Of a DNA stretch of 64,000 bases, positions 1 to 11,970 are shown piece by piece. Under the pieces are notes generated by a model. It saw only the letters and a program-made list of their open reading frames with translations, was not told the DNA's origin and did not search any database. Origin of the DNA: Hydnum rufescens UP504 (Eukaryota > Basidiomycota > Agaricomycetes > Cantharellales > Hydnaceae). Every line of letters begins with the position of its first letter. Within the stretch, counting starts at the first letter, position 1. Location of the stretch: NCBI GenBank assembly GCA_014904985.1, contig MU128977.1, forward strand, positions 180,072-244,071. Direction: 5' to 3'. Made by a program: the position numbers and the translations under genes.

Positions 1-427
1 ATTTCTGGTTTTGGAATGTGATGGGGCTGTGGGGAAACATTTAGATGTTCCTCCTCTACCGCACTGGGATAGTTGTATCGTGAAGTGTGCGCAGAGCCTG
101 GGCCACGAGCTTGACATCTTCCGACCATATCCTGCGAGAGTAGATCCCGAACGTTACGCACATCTTGATTGAGGTGAGTGGAGGATCAGGAGTTACACGA
201 AACTCCATCGAGTACCAGAAAGGTGTTGTTTACGATATCTTGTGCCACAAGATCCCCGAAAGACTCAGCCATGCACGAGGTCATTGTTCATGACCCTGCA
301 TAAGGCAGGTATTTTCCCGCAGCACCCCGAATTTGTGATCTGCTCTAAGCGCGCGGAGGTCATTCGACATCTTAAATTGATCCCGATAGCCGATGATCAT
401 TAATTGATCATTATTTAAGCCAGAGAG
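1..427. other. window edge, no gene assigned
   Basis: I see no coding region here that I can support. The stretch may be the 3' part of a gene that runs off the left edge, but neither strand gives a recognisable protein. Confidence 0.3.
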
Positions 428-928
428 CTAAGCCAGATAAAGAGCAGAATCGAATCGAGTTAAACCACGAGAAAAAGCCTCGCCCAATTCCCGCGAGGGC
501 CCACGGCACGATGAAGATTTCAATCCAGGAATGGTCTCCATGGAATACCCAATTGCAAGATGGTGCAAGACATCTGTGATCGTCTGGACCAGTACAACTT
601 GAATACCGCAAAACTTCGGCCGACACAAGAATCCCACAACGTCCAGGCCAGTGTCTGAATAACCGAACGACAGAATAAAAACTAGGAAGTACAACGCCAG
701 GTTGTAATGGGCCGTCACCGTCACCGGAGAAGTGGGACGATTTGAACAGAGAAGCAGGTTTATTGCGAGTGTTTCTTCGGGGATGTCCGGATTGGCCCAA
801 ACCAGACGATAACGCTCATTACTGTACATGCAACCCCGAACCTTAATTCCAAGACCAAGTCTCCCCATAGTTAGCTTACATAGGGCGGCCTTCAATGAAT
901 TTTTTTGAACGCTTGCCAAGTTGACCAC
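428..928 (-). CDS. hypothetical ORF, 166 aa, doubtful
   Basis: An uninterrupted minus-strand reading frame of 166 codons starts with ATG and lies just after the stop codon of the WD40 gene on the same strand. The middle contains a hydrophobic stretch (around residues 72-95, YNLALYFLVFILSF) that could be one membrane segment. I recognise no domain or family. It may be untranslated sequence downstream of the WD40 gene, or a small membrane protein. A second open frame overlaps it (411-800), so an open frame alone is weak evidence here. Confidence 0.2.
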   Translation of the reverse strand: MVNLASVQKNSLKAALCKLTMGRLGLGIKVRGCMYSNERYRLVWANPDIPEETLAINLLLCSNRPTSPVTVTAHYNLALYFLVFILSFGYSDTGLDVVGFLCRPKFCGIQVVLVQTITDVLHHLAIGYSMETIPGLKSSSCRGPSRELGEAFSRGLTRFDSALYLA

Positions 929-952
929 TAAGCACCAGCGCCAATAGAGATA

Positions 953-2462
953 CTACGGTGTATCTTTCCACACTTCGACAAGTCCGCGGCCCTGCTCCGT
1001 AACACCACCCACAAGAAGCAACTTCTCGCTGTGAACAGTGCAAACCCTGAGAGTGTTCGCTCGGATTTTCTTCTGTGTGGCGCAAGTCCAGATACAAACG
1101 AGGATTCGGGCCCCTTTCTCGTCCGTCGTAATTTGGTGCTTTGTAATTGTCCCCCCTAAGGAGGCTGCGATAATTGTATCGCTTGACTGGAACACCCTGC
1201 GAATCAAGTCAGCCGTGGTTAGGGTAAATGGTAAAGGGGGAAACCGTGACGTACACACCAATGACAGGCCCATCAGCGATAGAAAAAATCGAAGATTCTT
1301 TCTCGGCCTTCAGCCCTTCCCAATATCTCCGCTTTTTTCTCTGTTCTTAGGGGCGGATCCGTTTTGTTCTTCCTTCTCGCCACCAAATCCAAGCCATATA
1401 CGCCCGTCAGCAGTCCCGGCAGCAATGACGCCACTGGCCGACATCGCAAGGCTGATAACGAATGGAGGTGACAATGCGATATTCGGAGAACCTGAAGAGG
1501 GTATTGGTGTCGACCCTGCGATATCACTAGATGCTGAGTCATAACCGTTCCATTAAAGAATAGAATGTGTTCACACCAACGTCAAAACGAGACAGGACTG
1601 TTCCAAGGGTAAAGTCGAAATGAAGAAGATGAGAATCGTATCCGCCAGACACCACTAAGAAAATGATTCATGGCCTTATTAGCTATTATGCGGCTATGTG
1701 AACGATAGGCACTGAACTAACGCTCTTTTGGCCTATCGGGAATGAAAGAAACAGACCCTGCGATCTGAAATATAATATTGTCTAGCTTTGTCTAGCTTTC
1801 GGAGAAGGACCTCGGTCATGTTCGCTTACATTCGAGTGCTTTGTTCGCATTGGCAGGATCGTCCCTGATTTAATATCGAGAACTCCAACTGACCCAGTAT
1901 CAGAGGTGTATGCAAGGTGGGTAGAGGAGCAAGCAATCTTCCAATTGAATAAGTTTACGATCAAGGGATAATTCTATTCCAGACGTACCTCGTTGAGGAC
2001 ATCGTCATCGTCTTGAAGGGAAAGAAGCAGACTGTAGATCTCAAAGCATGAGACCGATCCATGACCAGAGTTGGAGAAGTCAAGTCAAATTGAGCGACCT
2101 GAACATGTCATGCTGTAATTACAATCAAAACAGTAATTCGCCAATGTGCGACACCAACTTCACGACCAAAGGCCAGCCACACGATGGATGGTATCTCGCG
2201 AGACTCGGGTGTGTCATAGAATACCACAGCAAGCGATCTCTCCTCCGAGACCCTTGATGGCTCTTCGCGCCTTGACCTCAGGAAGTTGAAAGAATCGACA
2301 TGAACCGTCGTCTGAATGCAAGGTTGGACTTAGAGACTACATGGCAGAGAGAACGAAGCATAATCAAGCAGACCCGACCCCAGCGCAAGATATCCCTTAG
2401 ACGTTACAGCTGCACACGATACAGCCTTCGGCTAGCTCAATGCCATTGAAGAAAGTTGCCAT
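953..2462 (-). CDS. WD40-repeat protein
   Basis: A multi-exon gene reading leftward. The proposed start is ATG at 2462 (MATFFNGIELAEG) and the stop is at 953. Exons carry beta-propeller blades: DGSCRFFQLPEVKARRAIKG near 2300-2230, LAYTSDTGSVGVLDIKSG near 1920-1865, LVSGGYDSHLLHFDF near 1660-1615, and SASGVIAAGTADGRIWLG near 1430-1380. The C-terminus has IIAASLGGTITKHQI and LLLVGGVTEQGRGLVEVWKD. The pattern resembles small single-propeller proteins of the WDR53 type. These are scaffolds, and the partner is unknown here. The frame breaks at a T6 run (1333-1338), where one more base joins the frame to RRYWEGLKAEKE, and probably once more close to the N-terminus. The proposed start codon lies 30 bp from that of the divergent glutamine synthetase-like gene. 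Confidence 0.6.
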
Positions 2463-2492
2463 GGCTCGGAGATTACCGGGTCCTTTGCAGCC

Positions 2493-4675
2493 ATGTCGGA
2501 AACGAAAGACCCCCTCCCTAGAACTACAGAAGATCTCCGCCATCTGCTTAGGAACGATACCAAAGTAAAGGTTGCTGGTCAGTGTTGCCTGCCTAATTAC
2601 AAGTATGCAAGGAATTGAATTACTTATACCGCAGGTATCGACGGTTCGTTCGAGGCATCTTGTCTTGATCCCCTTTTCGATCTAATTAATCCTCTGACAC
2701 CTTAGTTGATGGAGTTCTCAGGGGAAAGTTCATGGTGCCGAATATCTTGACAATGTGTCTGGCTGTTCATTATTGACGACAGATAACAGTCAAAGACCAA
2801 ATTCCTTAGTATTGCAGAGGGAGGATTCGGGTTCTGCAGCGTAATATTTGCCTGGGATATACACGACGCCGTATACCCAAAAGAATTGCTCATCTCGAAT
2901 AGGCAGAATGGTTATAGGGACCTCCTTGCCAAAGTGGACCTATCGACATACCGCCGCATTCCTTGGGAGAATTACGTTCCATTCTTTTTTGTTTCATTCC
3001 TTGACCCGGAAACGAAGGAGCCCATATCAGTGTGTCCCCGGGGGACCGTCCGAAAAGTTGTGGCTCAAGCTGAGAAGAGAGGTTGGCAATGCATCGCTGG
3101 CATTGAATACGAGGTCAGACTGCGCATGCGTCCGGTTTCTTGAAGATTGCTCACGTACAAAGGCAGTATTTTCAATTCCAAGGTTTCTCACTTATAGTCA
3201 TGCCATGAAAGGTCTATTGTTTTGCTAATAGAAGTTATTGCACGCCAGAAACATCGTATTCTGTGGCTGAGAAGAAATTCTCCAATTTGACACCTTTGAC
3301 ACCTGGCAGTGAGTTACGCTGATTCTTGGTGCACGATGGCGTCGGCACATGACGTTTTCCGATAGTGCATGGCTATTCTCTGCTTCGCACAACGCTTAAC
3401 CAGGAATACTTCAACGACTTGTTTGAGGAGAGTCTGAAGATGGGTGTTGAGATAGAGTCGCATCGTGCGTAACGATCTTCGAGCCCTGGACTATTTGCAC
3501 TGACTTCAACAGCTGTGAAGATACGGAAACGGGACCAGGTTCGTGTCCGAACAACGAACTCTAGGATCCATAGCTCATTTTATTCTAAAGGTGTATTCGA
3601 GACAGCGCTGGTAGGGCCAAATGGCTGAATTCTCTCTGCGAGGAGACTGATATCTCTGATAGTCATACACCACGGCGTCTCGTATAGCTGATAGTGCGAC
3701 TCTGTTCAAATTGATTGCCAAAAGCGTAGGCATCAAGCGCAATCGTTATGCCAAGCTTTATGGCCAAACCCTGGGCGAACCTGCCGGGCTGCAGTGGCCA
3801 TATCCACGTATCCCTACGTGATGCCTCCGGGAAGAATGTGTTTTCTCTAAGCAGCGATGAGATTCAGGCCGGCGGTCGCAAAGATGCATTATACGAGGAT
3901 ACGCGTTATATGAGTCAGGAAGGGGAATGGTTCGTTGCAGGGCTTTTAGATGGTCTAGCTGATGGTATGCCATATTTCTCTGAATGTGGATGATAACCAA
4001 CGTCGAATTCACATAATAGTTGTACCTATGGCAAGTACATTTCTTCGTCCGTCCGAGTCGTGGAGGACGATAACCCGATAACCACAGCTGGTGCCTACCA
4101 TCAACGGTTACAAACGGCTCGTTGGTGGAGAATCGTTCTGGGCTCCGAATAAGGTGTATTGCTCGTCGTGGTTCTGTGTTATCCTTCACTGAAATTGCAC
4201 CTCATGGCTAGGTCACATACGGGTACGATTCACGGGTAGCTTCAATCCGCATCATATCCCCGCCTTCTGTGCCACCTTCGGCAACCCGCCTCGAAGTGCG
4301 CGTCCCTGGAGCAGACATGCAGCCTCATTTTGCGCTAAGCGCTATTTTCCTGCTCGGTCTTCGTGGTATCCAGAAGAAGCTCGCATTACCTTTTCCTCCT
4401 GTCTCAGAGCAGCAGGCACAAGGGACGGCTAATGTGAAGAGCCTCGCCACAAGCCTTGAAGCGGCCACGGAAATGATGATGCGCCCAGGCAGTGTTGCAA
4501 GAGATGTCTTTGGGGACGACTTCGTAGAGCATTTCGGAGGGACAAGACTGCATGAGGTGCGGGTGTGGAACGAAGCCGTGACGAACTGGGAATGTAAGTA
4601 TTTTGCACCCCTTTATGTTTGCCCGACTTAAGTTGAGACTTGCTCTTAGTGGAACGCTACCTTGAACTTGCTTGA
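2493..4675 (+). CDS. glutamine synthetase-like protein, catalytic GS fold
   Basis: A class-III/FluG-type glutamine synthetase homolog. Such enzymes ligate ammonia or an amine to glutamate using ATP. The start MSETKDPLPRTT leads into KVKVAGIDVDGVLRGKFM, the N-terminal beta-grasp signature. Further signatures are FQFQETSYSVAEKKFSNL, MHGYSLLRTTLNQEYF, HHTETGPGVFETAL, the nucleotide/metal site GCSGHIHVSL near 3790-3820, NGYKRLVGGESFWAPN near 4105-4150, and the end ELERYLELA. At least nine introns are needed. One exon is only 9 nt (2635-2643, encoding the GID of GIDVDG) and another 16 nt (3167-3182). One intron appears to start with GC (near 4028). One extra base near 3744 breaks the frame before MPSFMAKPW. 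Substrate cannot be told from sequence: glutamate plus ammonia, or a gamma-glutamyl-polyamine-type reaction. Confidence 0.85.
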
Positions 4676-4899
4676 GGTGCAATGCCTGCAACTGTATTTC
4701 GCAATTCCTTATTGGGGTAAACTCTACCTACTCGGAGAGTATATTCCTCGACGAAAGCAGGAGTGGGATCGCACTTGGCCAACGTTTGGTTCCGAATTGC
4801 AGATTAGTTAGGAAGTCCAGAATAAATAGATAAAATGTAGGATTATAGCGCCGGCGGCATGCGAACGAAAGTCGTGCTGTCCTCGATAGGACTGGAGAA

Positions 4900-5541
4900 C
4901 TATCGTGATGCTTCACCAGCGTTCTTCGGTATTATTTGCTCATGGCCCGTGAGGTCAACGTGACCAAAGTATCGACTTCTTCCGCGGGTTGCTTCATCAC
5001 GGGGAAGCTTCTCGCCTCGCTCGCGTACGATCCCAATATAGCGCCGTTCCTTTGTGCCCTTTCTAAGGCGATAGAAACGGACAAAACCAGGAATTGCTGC
5101 GTGTAATGTATGGTCTCTACCCATGTATACCTAAAATATGTTGCAGATTAGAACAAATTATGGCTAGGCGATGTTGCCTTACATGTTGCCCTGGATGAAA
5201 TTGTGTACCTCTCTGGCGTATAATGATATTGCCAGCTTCGGCATATTGATCTGCAACATGGAACTTAGACAAAGATGGGGCTTCAAACGAAGAGGAACGT
5301 TCCCACCAGAGAATAGCTTGAGGCCTAATCGTTGCCCTGGGGATGATCCATGGTTGGAAGTAACCCCACCACCTTTTTTTGTGGCATACCGCACTTGGTC
5401 AATTATCCTGCGTAGCCATATCAGGTGCAAATCCTCCCAGGAGAAAACAAAGGCGGAATTGCCTGAAAGAATGGGTGTGACATGATGCCGTGGCCGCCAT
5501 GAGGCTAGAAGAGTAAATCGATGGATATCGACACCAAGCAT
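4900..5541 (-). CDS. mrpl27: mitochondrial large ribosomal subunit protein bL27m
   Basis: Component of the mitochondrial large ribosomal subunit near the peptidyl transferase centre. The first exon carries VRYATKKGGGVTSNHGSSPG followed by QRLGLKLFSG, the bL27 N-terminal signature. After an intron comes a short exon (about 5230-5184) reading DQYAEAGNIIIRQRGTQFHP. The last exon begins with the diagnostic MGRDHTLHA and PGFVRFY. A basic tail of about 55 residues follows, as in fungal Mrp7 proteins. The start at 5541 (MLGVDIHRF) would place about 50 residues ahead of VRYATKK, consistent with a mitochondrial presequence, but the exact start is uncertain. The gene lies convergent to the glutamine synthetase-like gene and divergent from SKP1, with about 190 bp between the start codons. 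Confidence 0.88.
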
Positions 5542-5729
5542 GCAATTGACGGCGGGGGTTTAAAGGCAAACTCCGACATACATCGCCTCATCTACATCCG
5601 CATTCGTCGAATTCTGTAAGCTTTGTCTCAAAGATCTGTTCGGTGTTCATGCTCTACGGCGTTGGCAAGATGCCTTAGACGCTCATTTGTTTCTTTATTA
5701 GAAGGACTCCTCGTCGTCTAGTCGATATA

Positions 5730-6497
5730 ATGGTCACTCTCACCACTTCAGACAATGAGTCGTTCGTCGTGGACAAGGACGTGGCCGAACGAAGCGTGCT
5801 CATAAAAAACATGCTCGAAGGTCCGTAGGTCTTCTTGACACTGGAATATAGAGTCTAACCTGATATCTCAATCGTCTATAGATGTCGGCGAGAACGACCA
5901 TCCGATCCCGCTCCCTAATGTCTCTGCCTCTGTTCTCAAGAAGGTATCTTCCTTTGGTCTACGGCTGGCGCTTGCATTGCCTCATGTCTTCATATAAAGG
6001 TCCTCGAGTACTGCGAGCACCATCGAGGAGAGCCAATTCCTACTGCAGATGCTGACTCAAGCGATGATACTCGCAAACGCACTACTGACATTGGGGAATG
6101 GGACCAGCGCTTCATCTCGGTTGATCAAGAGATGCTGTTCGAAATCATCCTTGCTGCCAACTACTTGGATATCAAATCACTTCTGTGGGTAACTGTGCAT
6201 CTTAATTTTGCTCTGATGCTCAGATTAGTCTGGCAGTGACGTCGGATGCAAGACCGTGGCTAACATGATCAAGGGGAAGACCCCTGAGGAGATCCGCAAA
6301 CTGTTCAACATTGTCAATGATTTTACTCCTGAAGAGGAGGTGAGGGCGGTTTAAATGAAGATCCTATCCTTCTTGTTCACGTTCACCTCTGAATAGGCAC
6401 AAATCAAAAAGGAGAATGAGTGGGCAGAAGGTTAGGACCAAGGTTTAGTGTTAGGTTCTATTCCTTTCTGATTACTTGGTGTTATCTAGATCGTTAG
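5730..6497 (+). CDS. skp1: SKP1, adaptor of SCF ubiquitin ligases
   Basis: SKP1 bridges cullin-1 to F-box proteins in SCF ubiquitin ligases in nucleus and cytosol. The spliced product begins [20 protein letters not shown], the BTB/POZ-fold half. It continues [20 protein letters not shown] and [19 protein letters not shown], and ends with the F-box-binding helices ([20 protein letters not shown], then [19 protein letters not shown]) and the canonical ENEWAEDR. Exon 1 is 5730-5820, exon 2 5882-5943 and exon 3 starts at 6000. A last exon of only eight bases (6490-6497) supplies the final residues and stop. No frame break is seen. About 160 residues, the normal length for fungal SKP1. Confidence 0.97.
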
Positions 6498-8048
6498 ATC
6501 CATGTCTGATGCGGTCTTGTTCTTTCTTTGTTTCGCTGTCATACATCGCGTCTATCGTGTACTCTCATTCTTCTCACTCTTCGTATCCATCTCTCTATTG
6601 ATACAAGGCAACTCATCTGCAATCAACCTGTTTCAGTAAATTAAGTTTTGAGGACCGAAGTCCACGGCGTATCCTTGGCCTCCACTTCAAAAGCCCCAAT
6701 CCATAGGCCCATTCTCATTCTTTGGAGTATGCACTCTCGTCCTCCGAACCGTGGTCTCAACCAAGGCAAGATGGGTGCTTACGCCATACGTTACGGTATA
6801 TATCAGGAAGGTAAATTTGGATCCGACCCTTGTGTGCACGGTTCAGACTATTAAGTTATGAAATGATAACACGTATGTATAGATCGGTTCTTTTCCTCGT
6901 TTGTTGTTTGAGGTGAGGCGGACAGAAAACATGAGAAAGTGGTCCAAGGTGAGATTTTATCCATAATATGGATTTGCGGAAGTCCCACTTGGGACGAGGC
7001 GCGCTAGGTCGTACCTTCCTGAGACTCAATGGGGTAACTTAGTCTCCCCTATTTATAATTATCTGACATGAAAACCGGATCACAGGTTTCGCTGTTCGGT
7101 AACGAATAAATCAACCCCTGGCCGCTCAAGACGTTCTGCAGAACAAATACGATGCAACTATCGATGAGAACATTTGAAACTGCGGTTTTCGATCGAAAGT
7201 GCGGCTATCTGCCATTCGAGGCCCAGTCAATCACCGAGAGATGTGGCTCCAAGGAGAGGAGAGCGCCCTCTATGCAGCCATAGCGCTCATGAACTCATCA
7301 CAGACATATCTGGTTGGGGGATAAATATGGTAGACATGCACACTGTATATGGAAGCAGTGAGAATACGAAGAAATATCAGCATGAATGGCCCAGGCCAGG
7401 TGGCCAAACTGGGCCTCATTTGCCCGTATATTTGGTAGCGGCATCTCCTATTAAGATATCCTCATCCAGCCTTAACATCAAATTAAATGACGGAAGCGCC
7501 GAGTAGAAATACACAAATGTATCGCCTGGGCGCCCGCGGCTCCTTACGAGCGCTCCAGCACTGTCATTTTCGGTTATAATTCCGGTGCTAATAGGCCAGG
7601 ATATCGGCACCAGTGATGCGTAGATACAACGTTCTCGGTACAATTGAGCTCAATCAGTAATGCTTACGATAGAATGCGACCAAAATTTGCATATTCCATC
7701 TCCCAGTTTTGTTTTCGTCAAAATTCATCGTGGGGAGGCTCAACCACAACCACATAAAAAAGATTGACACTCCAAAGGTCCAGCTGAGGTTTAGGGTTAT
7801 ATGGAGGGTGATTCTCTATTGTATGTGGGGAGAGCAGCAAGTAAATATCCACAGGGGTTCCAATACATGTGCAGCAAAAGGGTATGAATGCGGTGCATAG
7901 ATTGGTATCTAATTAGACGGGGTATACTCCCTAATCAAAGTGAGCACGGCCTGAAGATGCAATTAGTCCAGAGATAATCCTGTAACGGCAACCACGATGA
8001 TGCGCGCTCGAGGTCGCGCACGAATGGCCTTGAGCGGAGCGAAGGCTC
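6498..8048. other. intergenic, no supported gene
   Basis: The 1.55 kb between the 3' ends of SKP1 and GPI10. Short open frames occur at 6648-6854, 7174-7506 and, on the minus strand, 7416-7643, but they have no recognisable domain. It probably holds both 3' untranslated regions and spacer. Confidence 0.5.
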
Positions 8049-10022
8049 CTACCCATTCCATTTCCATACTCTCACCGACCCACGTCTCTGTTCGTCGCCT
8101 TCCCAGCCGTTCCAACCCGAGTTCCAGGTCTCTTTGTACCCTTTATCTTCCAAGATGTGTTGCACGGAGACGTTCCCAGAAGCATCATGTTGGCGTAGAA
8201 GGGAATCGAAGAAGACGAGGTGTGAGGGCCATGGGTGATACCATGAATCACTGTCAGTGGGGGTGGGCAACCGTCGCCCGACCAAGGATGGCCGAGGAGT
8301 AGTGGCAGGAAAATCGGGGGATACGTCAGGGGGGAAAAACTTGTGGAGATACATTACAGGATCGTCATAAAAATAATTTGTTTGATGAATGTAAGTCGTG
8401 AGATTTTGGTGCCTAGGACGAAGGATCAGAGAAGAAAAACTTATACGAATCGAAGGGAGGACATACGCCAATGGTGGTTCGCAGGTAAGGGTCCATAGTC
8501 GACCTCCCTCGAGTTCTGGGCGATGGAGGAAGGCTTGCCAAGGTGTGGAATGGCATGGCATTAGAATACCGACAGAGCGCAATTCGGTAGGTGAAGTACC
8601 ACGGAGGTAGTGCATCACAGCAATTTGCCCACGACCGTGGAAAAATAGAACGTAGAGCGAGACGGGAAGAAGGGATAATATTATGAACTTGTAAACATTG
8701 CGTATTGGAAGGAGTGATCGTTTATCCGTTCGATGATGGTATCTGTCATGTGAGGAGTCCACCATAATTTTGCTCCCAGATATTAAAAATATTGGGAGTA
8801 GGGGGTGGAGAAATCGCCATTCTTTGTGGCCTGTCATCGAATATGTGGCAGTGGCCAGGCCCGCAACTAGGGCTAACCGTTGCATTTCAGGTCCGAAAGT
8901 GCCACGCGCGCTCTGGAAGAAACCCAGGAGACAGAAAGGAAGTGAAGTCCCACAGAGGATTGGGAGTGCTTGGGTAAGGTAATAATGCCATGGATTTTGG
9001 CCGTAAAATAATGATACCCCCGAAAGGTTTACCCACATGAAGTTAAGTGGCGTAAACACGAGGCGGTGGTAATACTGGTAGTCGATGGCAATATTCGTTG
9101 CTATGGCCATCAAGCTAAAATCGACGTGGTCATTGGTAGGCCGTATATAGAAGGGGGCACTGACCCTATTGGAACGACGTTCGCAAGGATCGAAGGCGCC
9201 ATACGCTGATTGCTCAATAACAAATTGATGCCTAAAATCATCCATATGACGGCATTTGTAGGCCTCATGAGACACGCAAAGGCCGCAAGAACGACGGATA
9301 TTCGTAATTCGCGACTTGGATGGAAATTCGTGAGAGGAAGCCATGGTCCCACAGCACTGCCCACATACATGGAAAGCGACGACTGAGCCAAGGGCCAGAA
9401 ACACAACGCGGAAACCGTTAACATGGTCTCGAATGAGTTGCTGAGAGTCCTCGACAACGCCAGGACGTTGTAAAATGATGTAAGGGACAGAAACAACTGC
9501 ACTGGGTGTCAGGTGGGGTTTCGTCTTTGTCCACACTGTAAAGACTCACAGCAGTGAAAGCGTAACGAGGGCCAATGGTCTTCTCGGCAAGGAGGAAAGT
9601 AGATATATCGGTGAGGGCAGCGAATGATCCATGCAACAGCTTGGGTGCCCATATCTAATATATTTCAGGACAAGGTGTGGATGTCTCTAGAGATCAGGAT
9701 AACATACCAGGGCGTAGGTATGATCAAGGCGAAGAAGACGGAGTGTGTGATAGAATGGGACAAATAATGCGGGATAGGTGAACGAGCGGATTGGAGACGA
9801 CGACACCCACTCCCAGGTCAGGTAGCCGTAACCGAAGACAGCATGGTGGGCGGGCTCCAGAGACTGATAGAATTCGTCAGGCGCAAAAAAAGTCCTAGTG
9901 AGCAAGGAGAGGACAAGTCTGATCACAATCGGCAGCCACAGGACGATGCGCATTTCCCGGCCTCGTTGCTGTTTTTCAAGATCCACAATGGAGGGGGCGA
10001 TGGCAGGGGTCGGCAATGTCAT
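8049..10022 (-). CDS. GPI10: GPI mannosyltransferase III (GPI10/PIG-B, GT22)
   Basis: Adds the third mannose to the glycosylphosphatidylinositol anchor precursor in the ER lumen, using dolichol-phosphate mannose. Exon 1 (from ATG 10022) has the GT22 luminal motif FFAPDEFYQSLEPAHHAVFG followed by YGYLTWEW. Later exons give PKLLHGSFAALTDISTFLLA, LSNSFETMLTVSALCFW and RPTNAVIWMILGINLLL. Then come IDYQYYHRLVFTPLNF, GQNPWHYYLTQALPI and GHKEWRFLHPLLPIFLI. The C-terminus has CEPPL, WPSHLVFFDSLL and a basic tail. Apparent frame changes are explained by introns: about 48 nt near 9530-9500, 54 nt from near 9150, and a 54-nt intron near 8480-8420 that stays open when read through. Many hydrophobic segments fit a polytopic membrane enzyme. 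No frame break seen. Confidence 0.93.
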
Positions 10023-11970
10023 GTCAACTCAGTGGGAGATACCAAAAAGGATGTGAGCACCTGAAACCTACCGGTCCTAGGGTAAACCAAAAGAAAGCCA
10101 GAAATAGGCCACTGATTTCAAGGTATCGGGGAATTCCGAAGCCAAAGCCCCACAAATATCCAAAATAGCCTTTCCACCTCACAGCACGTACCCCATGAAG
10201 GCGTCACACCCCGAAAGTATCGGTGTGCCCGGATTAAACTCATCGCTCCCAGAACCGTCGTTCGGAGTGTGGACTCCGCCTCGCCTGAACGCATTTCATT
10301 TTGAAGGGTTACGTGTCGCGATGCTGGCGTGATTCTCCTGTCAAAGTCCCAGCCCCAATGAAATCCACTGCATTATGTGTCCACCCAAAAACTACACAAC
10401 GCTGCACTTCAAGCTAAACCACATGCACCCCAATACTACCAGTACTGTGCCCCTCAGGTTAACCACCATATTCTGTGCATATCGCGTCTGCAGCCTTCCT
10501 GGTGTCAGCTGGTGATTATTTGCTGAAATTTGTCAATTGAAAGCATTTGTAGTGATGGGACATTCTCTTTCATAGGTGTACGTACAGCGGCTGTTGGGAT
10601 CCTCTGGATACCCAATCACATTTCAACACCCTACATGTGCGTAATACACAATCGAATCGATAAGTCGAACGTGTCTACAGGAGATCATTTTGTTCTGTAG
10701 CTCCCGGCTGTTGCTTCCAAAGCCGGATTGTCGCGAGTGCGAATTATTGTAATTCCTGATTTGTCGTACTGATTCATATCAAGTCAGAGCACGTTTTGCT
10801 GCACGCAGAGCATGTCAAACAATTGCAGATACCTCAAAGTCTCTTGATCCAATGGCAGAGTGGTACACCGCTTGCCTCCTCACCGCCGCAATCATAGCAA
10901 GGAATGGTGGATGCGAATAAGTTGATATTGACTTTCGTCTTGGCCGAGGTTGGCTTCGCCAGTCGAATCTCACTGGAATTTGAAGTAAAGCCGGTATCAA
11001 TACCACCGGAGGTATCTTCCTCGGATAGAGAAGTCAATTCCAACTCGTTTGAAGGAGCGCGACCGTGTTGTGTGAAATAGTTGAGGTGCCAAAATACGTC
11101 AAATACCACTTTTTTACTTCCGGGCTGGAACTCTCGTGCCTTGAGGCGCTAAACGTTCCTCGTAATGGATGGATGTCCCGTCAGCAGTATGATTTCGTTG
11201 GGGATCTCTATGACCTGATATTGTGCTGCGATTCCCGCTCGCTTTGAGCAATCCAAGCATCACCATTTGTCAAAATCCCAACCGCCATGGGTGCAACGGT
11301 GGCGATCACTAGGCATCGGCCTTTTTTGTGGGTGCGTATCATCGGATACGTCCACTCCTGTTCCGTTTCTAGGGAACACTCTGTTTCGCTGAAATATCTA
11401 TCTCGCTGCTGTGATAACAGTTCTATATTCTGAATATTTCCAGCGGTTGGGGGAAATACAAAGGTTTACTGTGTTGGCCCCCTCTAGGCATATAAGAGAC
11501 GCACGTAAGCCCTCAGAACATCCCGTCGCCTTCAGATTCCCCTTTGGCAAATGTGGATCTGAATACAACTAGAAGGAACCGAAGAGCGCAGACCACGGCC
11601 GGCTAACTTGTCAACTTGGCACCGGCGTCAACGAAGACAATTACCCAACACTTGTTGTTCAATAATGGGAGTGCTGTAAGGGTACCGTTCAAAGGAGGAG
11701 GTACTCGTTGAGATGGATCATTCAGAAATGGCCGATCGAGTGCATAGGATACCGTGTGTACTCTAATATGTATATTGCGGTCGATAAAAGCGTGTTATTT
11801 GGAGGATACCTGAAGGTGTCGGGTTCTCCATGCTCGATGAATCTATAAAATACAGAAAAAGATGGACTGTTATTGGGGCCTCAGTAGACTCATCTGTTTT
11901 CAGCAGTCGAGTACGGCGTTGCTGGATTTCTCCGAGATGCTCTTTCCTCGTACTATTCCTACCACCTCCA
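10023..11970. other. intergenic, divergent promoter region of GPI10 and the copper radical oxidase
   Basis: Nearly 2 kb between divergent start codons. Open frames at 10815-11006, 10834-11109 (-) and 11065-11247 (+) have no recognisable homology. The right part is the promoter of the copper radical oxidase. No tRNA or repeat could be identified with confidence. Confidence 0.45.
11842..11849 (+). promoter_or_regulatory. possible TATA box of the copper radical oxidase gene
   Basis: TATAAAAT about 120 bp before the start codon at 11971, within reach of a fungal TATA element. Assignment is by position only. Confidence 0.35.

Noticed and set aside
1038..1544. 168-codon plus-strand open frame
   Set aside because: It is antisense to WD40 exons whose minus-strand translation is clearly propeller-like.
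3540..3715. Seemingly lost catalytic segment of the glutamine synthetase-like protein
   Set aside because: Choosing acceptors after CTGTGAAG and CTGATAG gives HHTETGPGVFETAL and SYTTASRIADSATLFK, so nothing is missing there. Only the single extra base near 3744 remains.
7997..8982. Several plus-strand open frames
   Set aside because: They lie antisense to the long GPI10 exon and carry no domain.
9090..9540. Apparent frameshifts in GPI10
   Set aside because: Both are explained by introns with proper borders (about 48 nt near 9530-9500; GTCAGT to TTTTAG from near 9150) that restore conserved residues.
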